From contig BSBN01000254.1 in the NCBI GenBank assembly GCA_027924645.1, forward strand, positions 13,586,501 through 13,650,500: a stretch of 64,000 nucleotides of DNA. The letters run 5' to 3'. The notes beneath the pieces were generated by a model that worked only from the letters and a program-made list of their open reading frames with translations, was not told the DNA's origin and searched no databases. This DNA is from Cunninghamia lanceolata. Its lineage: Eukaryota > Streptophyta > Pinopsida > Cupressales > Cupressaceae. Shown here in pieces: positions 58,463 to 64,000 of the stretch; within the stretch, counting starts at the first letter, position 1, and each line of letters opens with the position of its first letter. Made by a program: the position numbers and the translations under genes.

Positions 58463-59298
58463 ATGGCTTCTAAGAAAAAAAACAACAATAGGTTCCTTCC
58501 TAAGCCTTACATGAAGAGAAAGGTCCCTAAACCTGAAATTGTGTTTACACCTCATGATAGAACAATTGAAGACACTGAAGGACCTCTTTACATTACTATG
58601 AAAATAATGAGAAACCCTATGTATGGAACACTTATTGATCCTAATTTCATGACTAATGTTTCCATGGTAGAGTTCCTCTATTTACATAACTTGATGCAAG
58701 GATCTTATGACCCTTCAGACATGATGATTAAACACATAAGAGAACCTTTGTAAATCCTTTGGGTAAGATATCATTGTTGGTAACTATATTTAAGAAATAT
58801 GTAAAACAATGGTTTGATGTTGTCCCTATTTTTTACCCCTTTCTCATTAAATTGGGACACCCTTGGTTAAAGGCTATGAAATTTATCCCTTCAACAATTC
58901 ATAATTGTCTAAAATTTCCTTTTGATGGACATATAATTACTATCCCTCGCAATAAGTATAAACCTTTGGTTGTAAGAAAACATTGTACACTAGATTACTT
59001 TTGGGATAAATTTGAAAAGAAATTAGAGCCACGAATAGACTTTAACTTCTTTAGCTATAGAAATTACAAATCAAAATTATTACATCCAATGGTCGGTCCC
59101 TCTATGCAAGAAATAACAAAAGACAAGCAACCCGCATTTGAAGAGAACCCTAGACCAAAAGGACAAGGTCACTATGTTGAGGTTCCTCCCCCACTATCCT
59201 TACAAGGATCAGGAGGTAATTGTCAACAACAAAACTTTCCACCTAGACAAATGAGATTTGATCCTAGTGCTTCCTCTTCTAAAAAAAAAAACCTTTGA
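58463..59298 (+). pseudogene. Element L: degenerate retropepsin-like region
   Basis: Two frames: 58463-58753 (starts MASKKKNNNRF, then MYGTLIDPNFMTNVS) and 58759-59298. The second contains LGHPWLKAMKFIPSTIHNC and KFPFDG, which resembles the LGRPWLxxxxAIPSTLHQxLKFP end of gypsy retropepsin-like domains. The matching active-site block reads LIDPNFMTN where LIDxGAxLN is expected: the Asp remains but the Gly-Ala/Ser part is lost, and a frame break separates the halves. The proline/glutamine-rich tail (EVPPPLSLQGSGG) resembles the linker after the protease. No RT follows. Confidence 0.65.
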
Positions 59299-61264
59299 GA
59301 GCAAAGCCCTATCTTACAAGAGATAAGTTGTAAGAGAAAAAGAAATATAAAAGCAAGATAAAGAAGGAGAAGAAGACAAGCTTATGCCATAAACCTTGCA
59401 TCCCAACAAGAAAACGTTGATCCAAACATTGAAACAAACAAAGATGAACCTAACAATGAACAATCTAAAGACAAGGATAAGAATTGGGCTATGGTACCTT
59501 ATGTCCTACTTTCCTCTAAAATTTGGGAGTGGGAGGATGATGATGATTTACTTGATGATGAGAGTTAGCATGAAGATCCTACAGGTAAGTATTTCTAACC
59601 CTTTATCTCTCATGATGTGCTTCCCTTGTGATGTGCTATGTGTTGTTTAGGCCTCTTGAGATGACCCTTAATTCTCTTGTAAGGTTCGAGATACTAGGAG
59701 ACTGCCTCTGTTGTGACCTTCTATTTGTATCATCATTCTTCTATATTGCCTCTCTCTCTCTAATTTCATTTTTGTGTGTTGTGTCGTATGGACATAGCGT
59801 TGCAGTTGGTGACTTGGGGGCACCCTCCTACATGACTGTCCCTAAGACACTTGTTTCCCCTCTCTTATTTCATTGTTTACCTTCCTCTATTGTTTCTATC
59901 TAGTGGGCGAATGACAAAAAAACATTTATACTGATGTGAACCTAGCATCCCTTTAGCGAGAAATAAAAAATTTGACTTAGTTCCTAATATGACGATGGGG
60001 TTGTATATATTATCCAATGCTTGGCTAGTAGAAACACTTTGTTCTTTCTACGTAGTGATTTTGATGATCTTTATTTCACTTACAAACTATAACAATATTG
60101 CTGCTCTATGCATTTTGTTTGTCTTTGAATCTCACCTTAGTGACACTCAGTTCTGAGATTTTCATGATATAGCTCCACGGTTACTCGATCTCTGAATTCG
60201 TAGTATAACCTTGGCTCTTTGTGTGATTAATCATATGCATTGATGTTGTTGTTTATCATGATTATGGACACTAACATGTTTCTTGCATGGATGTGTTTGT
60301 GGGAACATTTGGCGATCGTAAAGTACAAGTCACCTCCAGGGGCCATGGGCTTTGCGAGAGTTCGTGTTCCCTTGTGTGTTTTCTTCCTACCTTAACGTGC
60401 TTCATATCGATGCATGATATCAACCACCTTAAAGTGGGGGCATATATAAGGTAAGCTATCTGTTGTAGATGTTAGCAATGTGCTTATCCTTAGGTGCAAT
60501 TTAAAGACTGGTGGCAATGAGTCCCTTCTGCACTCTGAGTTTTTTTTCAATCAATCAATCAATCATCTTAAGCCCTCTGTTGAGGAAGGGGTGGCATATC
60601 TCTTGCGGAGAGTGCCCATCCTATCATTTTCAAAAGTCCTCTATAGAGGTAGGGAGCAGTTTTGTGACTAACTCAACCTGTAAGTATGTCTTCGGCGATT
60701 GTTGTGGCGAAGCACAATCGTCGGTGTGTGCCTGTAATGTGTCTAAGATGGTGATGAGCTTAGAAATATGAACACTCCATCACTTGTCTACTATTTTTTC
60801 TCTATGTCTTTAAAGTGTGTGTGTTTGGCATGCTTGCTTTGTTTGGTGTGTTTGTTGCCCCATATGCAGTCTAAAGACTAGCACAATGAGTGCTTCCTGC
60901 ATTTTGGGAGGTTTGGTTTGTCTTGCGTGTGTGTTGCCCCATATATGCAGTTTAAAGACCAATGCAATGAGTGCTTCTTGCATTATGGGAGGTATGTTTA
61001 CTTTCCTTGTACTTGCATATGCATTTCATATATATGAGAAAAAGAAACGAAAATAAATCATTCATGTCTTTCATGCATTAACTATCTTCTATGCATCTAT
61101 TGTATTCTACATGTTTTTGCGTGATTGCAAATGTCTTCTCTGTGTTTTGTGTGCATGTCATTGTCTTCAATGTGTTTGATGTTTCTTCTCCATTCTTGGC
61201 ATGTTTACTGTGTTTGTTGACCATACTTTAATGCATGTATTAGCCTTGCGTTTATACATACATT
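59299..61264 (+). other. Element L 3' internal region, non-coding, with repeats
   Basis: No RT, integrase or chromodomain motif in any frame. A 13-mer TTAAAGTGGGGGC (60429-60441) is identical to part of the polypurine tract at 61263-61275. A 79-bp tandem duplication lies at 60853-60995. Confidence 0.6.
60853..60995 (+). repeat. Tandem 79-bp duplication with a third distant relative
   Basis: TGTTGCCCCATAT(AT)GCAGT at 60853 and 60932, each followed by TAAAGAC, CAATGAGTGCTTC and TGCATT.TGGGAGG. A related AATTTAAAGACTGGTGGCAA lies at 60498. Confidence 0.85.
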
Positions 61265-61279
61265 AAAGTGGGGGCTAAA
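61265..61279 (+). promoter_or_regulatory. Polypurine tract of element L
   Basis: AAAGTGGGGGCTAAA immediately before the 3' LTR. Confidence 0.85.
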
Positions 61280-62537
61280 TGTAACGTCAAAAAATGTTCC
61301 CTTGGGGGATTTTTCCTCATAAGGTTTAGTTCCCAGGTCTTTGAGCTCCATTTAGAACATCTTGCATCATATTTTGACATCCTGATGAAATGAACCCTAA
61401 GTTTCATGACAAATGGGACCTAGGGGGATCCCTTGAACTAATCCCTGACCAAAATAGGGGGGAGGACTTGGGTACCCGCGCCCTAGTCCTACGCTATTTT
61501 GGGTTAGTCCCAAATTTTTAATGTCGGATTGTGACCTTTATTTAGGTCCTATGCCGACACGGTAAGTTTGAATTACGAAATTCTTGGCGAGAGTGTTTGT
61601 AGTTGCATATAGAATCATGTTTAGGCATTCATTTGTAAACTAGATTACAAGTAGATGATTACTAACAAGCAATTGTGATCTTGGCATTCTAAAGGTGACT
61701 CAAGGCATTCATTGTGTAGCAAGAGTAGATTTGTGTTGTCTATGTGTTTGTATTTGCAAATTTGAGCAATCATCTCCTCATGGCATGAAGAGATTCTTCC
61801 TCCCATGAGATCTTCACTACAAGGTGACATCATCTATGTTTTTTAGCATTTATCATTTGGTTTTTGCCTCTACCTCACAATGGCACACACTCTCTATCTG
61901 ACAATGGTGTTTGGAAGACTTGAATGTCTCTTCGGGGCTTGACTGAGTCAAGCCTCTAAACACCACAACCCCCTCCCAAAGTTTCTATGATTGTAGGTTA
62001 CAGTTTGAAGATACAAGAAAAATGGAGTTGTAGGAGGGCATTATAGAGTGTCAGATTTGCAAATCAGAGTTGAAAACAACACCCTGGACTTGGGTGCCCA
62101 CTCTTTAGTCCTTCGGATTCCATGATGGGAAAATATTTGTGATAGCAAGAACAGGTTGTAGACTGAGCTTTTAGATCCCAACAAAAACCTAGGCATTGGA
62201 CTTGGGTGCCCGCTCATTAGTCCCTGACTATTCCATTTCTAAACCCTAAAAATAGGTGCACAGTTATCTGTCATTTTACATCTTTTTGTAGCAGTATTTT
62301 CTGATATTCATCTATTTGCTTCCGTATTTGCATAATTAGGGTTTTAATGTATAATTGAGCATAAATGAGCATAATTGACAATCAAATCATACAAATCCAA
62401 TCTTCCCTACATCTCACAGTGAACTAGGGTATGATAATACATTGTAACTTGACCATAGGTCCTTGAAGGAAAGGGTAAAAGGAGGATACATACACAAAAC
62501 AACCAAAAACTCAACTATCCAAATTCCACCCTTTAGA
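61280..62537 (+). repeat. 3' LTR of element L
   Basis: Starts TGTAACGTC. The terminal CA is mutated to GA just before the TSD GGACT. Confidence 0.93.
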
Positions 62538-62542
62538 GGACT

Positions 62543-63320
62543 ACATTAGAGAATCTCTTTAGTAAGAAAGATACTATGAGAGGTTTCAAATTGAAGAATG
62601 AATTAATTGGTTTGAATCCAACCGAGTTTACAACCATCCATGACTTCTTCAGAAAGCTCAAATCACTTAGATTGCAGCTTAAACAATGTGGAATTGAGAA
62701 AGAGGACACTCAATTCTTTCAATCCTTCCTAAACTTGGTCCTGACTATTCAGTTTTTTGTTTCTACCTTTTATGCTACCATGGATTTTCTTGGGAAAGCT
62801 TTCAAAATGCCTTCACTTGATGAGTTTGCAACATCACTCACTAGGGAGAAAGCTAATTTAGTACACATGGGCACATTGAAGTCTCCTAGACCTCAAGGTC
62901 TTCTTATTAATCAAGGTTCAAAGGATCGAAAGGATTCAACTCACAAAGGCAAGAAATAGAAAAATAAGGATTTCAAGAACAATGAGCAAGTAAAGGAGTC
63001 AAATAATTCACCTTAGTCCTCATCCTCTCTTAAAGAGGAATCATCTAAGAAGGAGAGAACAATGTGTGCATATTGCAAGAAACTAGGACATGATGAGCAT
63101 ACATGTTATGAGAAGAAAATTGATGAGTTGACTCACAATATTCAAAAGAACAACATCAAATTGCCATCATCCATGTCATCTAGTCCATCCTCTTCTTTGA
63201 CACCATCATCATCTACACAAACATGGACAACATGCTTTGCTAACGGGACAAACAATGGAGAAGGACAACCACTCTTTGCTTCTACAAGTATTTAGTTAGA
63301 GATATGACTTCTTGATTCTA
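62543..63320 (+). pseudogene. Copia J: Gag C-terminal part with zinc knuckle
   Basis: Resumes the Gag cut at 55735. The 127-codon frame 62576-62959 has MRGFKLKNELIGLNP, KSLRLQLKQCGIEKED and FKMPSLDEFATSLTREKANL, typical of the UBN2-type domain. After a stop, 63062-63295 carries the intact CCHC knuckle CAYCKKLGHDEHTC and a serine/proline-rich linker. RNA packaging protein; broken by stops and by element L. Confidence 0.85.
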
Positions 63321-63556
63321 GGACACGATGAGCATAAGTGTTATGACAAGAGAATTGATGCGTTGACTCACATTATTCAAAAAAATAATATCAATTTTCC
63401 ATCATCCATGTCATCTAGTCCATCCTCTTCTTCAACACCACCATAATCTACACAAATAGGGACAACATGCTTTGCTAATGGAACAAGCAAGTGAAAAGGA
63501 CAGACACTTTTGCTTCTACAAGTCTTTAGTCAGAGAGATGGCTTCATGATTTTGGA
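63086..63556 (+). repeat. Tandem 235-bp duplication in the copia J knuckle region
   Basis: GGACA(T/C)GATGAGCATA at 63086 and 63321. The knuckle C-half, the serine-rich linker and the CTTCTACAAGT.TTTAGT.AGAGA end align throughout with moderate divergence. Confidence 0.92.
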
Positions 63557-64000
63557 GCTTCTCATCATATTGTTCTTCACAAGGGATGCTCTCTTTATTT
63601 GAGTCTTGCACTTTACCACCTATTTTGATGGGTAACAATACATACATGCACACGCAACTAGAAAAGAGACTATTGATATTGGTGAGGCTGCTTTCAATAA
63701 TGTATTATGTTTACCTTCCTTGTCAACCAATCTCTTTTCTATCTACCAGATTATTCACTATCATGCAGGGAAGATAATTAAGTTCACTCCTAATTGAATA
63801 ATCATACGGGACTTGGAGAGTACAGATATCATTGCTATTGGGATGGCTGATCATGCATCTCACTTGTATAGATTCCCCCATTTTTCTTCTTCTGATGATG
63901 TAGATCCATTGATTGATATTCACACTCATGCATCAAGTGTGAATCATGTTTGTGAGGAGAAGTTTGGTCATGTGAACCTTGGTGTTCTTTCATCCACTTC
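63557..64000 (+). pseudogene. Copia J: protease C-terminus and GAG-pre-integrase region
   Basis: Readable blocks in order: SFESCTLPPILMGNNTYMH (protease C-half), a diverged IDIGEAAFNNVLCLPSLSTN block, and about 63840 onward ASHLYRFPHFS, which is the start of a pre-integrase domain. The catalytic DSGAS block expected just upstream is not visible, perhaps lost with the duplication. Frames shift and a stop occurs near 63795. The gene runs off the window. Confidence 0.7.

Larger units (their letters stand above)
55736..62537 (+). mobile_element. Non-autonomous gypsy element L
   Basis: 6802 bases. LTRs 55736-56991 and 61280-62537, TSD GGACT (55731-55735 and 62538-62542), polypurine tract AAAGTGGGGGCTAAA at 61265-61279. 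The 4.3-kb interior has only a degenerate protease region and no RT, RNase H or integrase. It is inserted in the Gag gene of copia J. Confidence 0.93.

Noticed and set aside
60817..61056. 79-codon Cys-rich frame in L
   Set aside because: Its internal repeat is explained by the 79-bp DNA duplication; no conserved domain.

Overview
This window looks like intergenic DNA from a large, repeat-rich seed-plant nuclear genome. A gymnosperm is plausible, because it combines old decayed nests, long LTRs and an endogenous pararetrovirus, but the sequence does not prove it. I found no host protein gene, tRNA or rRNA. Nearly every coding-looking stretch belongs to an LTR retrotransposon (Ty1/copia or Ty3/gypsy) or to an integrated caulimovirid-like pararetrovirus. 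The elements sit inside one another, and several insertions can be proven from 5-bp target-site duplications (TSDs).

Layout, left to right. 1-~2520: decayed minus-strand copia element K (Gag zinc knuckles, PBS, LTR). ~3790-11438: a broken endogenous pararetrovirus of about one genome length, circularly permuted. Its order is capsid C-terminus, protease, RT, RNase H, an unrecognised C-terminal domain, intergenic region with TATA and PBS, movement protein, coiled-coil/capsid N-terminus. 11441-12839: copia LTR-like and gypsy LTR fragments (minus). 12840-~18270: leader and LTR of minus-strand element B, holding two long (TA)n arrays in a tandem duplication.

18300-40485 is a nest. The host is minus-strand copia E, with its LTR, PBS and Gag start near 40.2-39.8 kb and the rest of Gag, PR and IN at 22.9-21.4 kb. 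E was split by gypsy-like element D (22870-39770, minus, no RT found, G-patch ORF) and by small non-autonomous element G (18300-21388, own ~215-aa ORF). D was hit by young full-length copia F (26314-33386, plus) and also carries a D-type solo LTR (36687-37741).

40486-45302 is a probable solo copia LTR (H) split by minimal LTR element I (41253-44019). 45303-53160 holds several tandem repeats and a chromovirus-like LTR pair (C). 53164-64000 is decayed copia J (LTR, PBS, Gag, PR region), interrupted inside Gag by non-autonomous gypsy element L (55736-62537), whose only recognisable coding remnant is a degenerate protease.

The observations most worth following are the unassigned domain after the pararetroviral RNase H, the private ORF of element G, the pol-less elements D, L and I, and the almost intact copia F, whose LTRs are near-identical and whose gag-pol frame has one amber stop.
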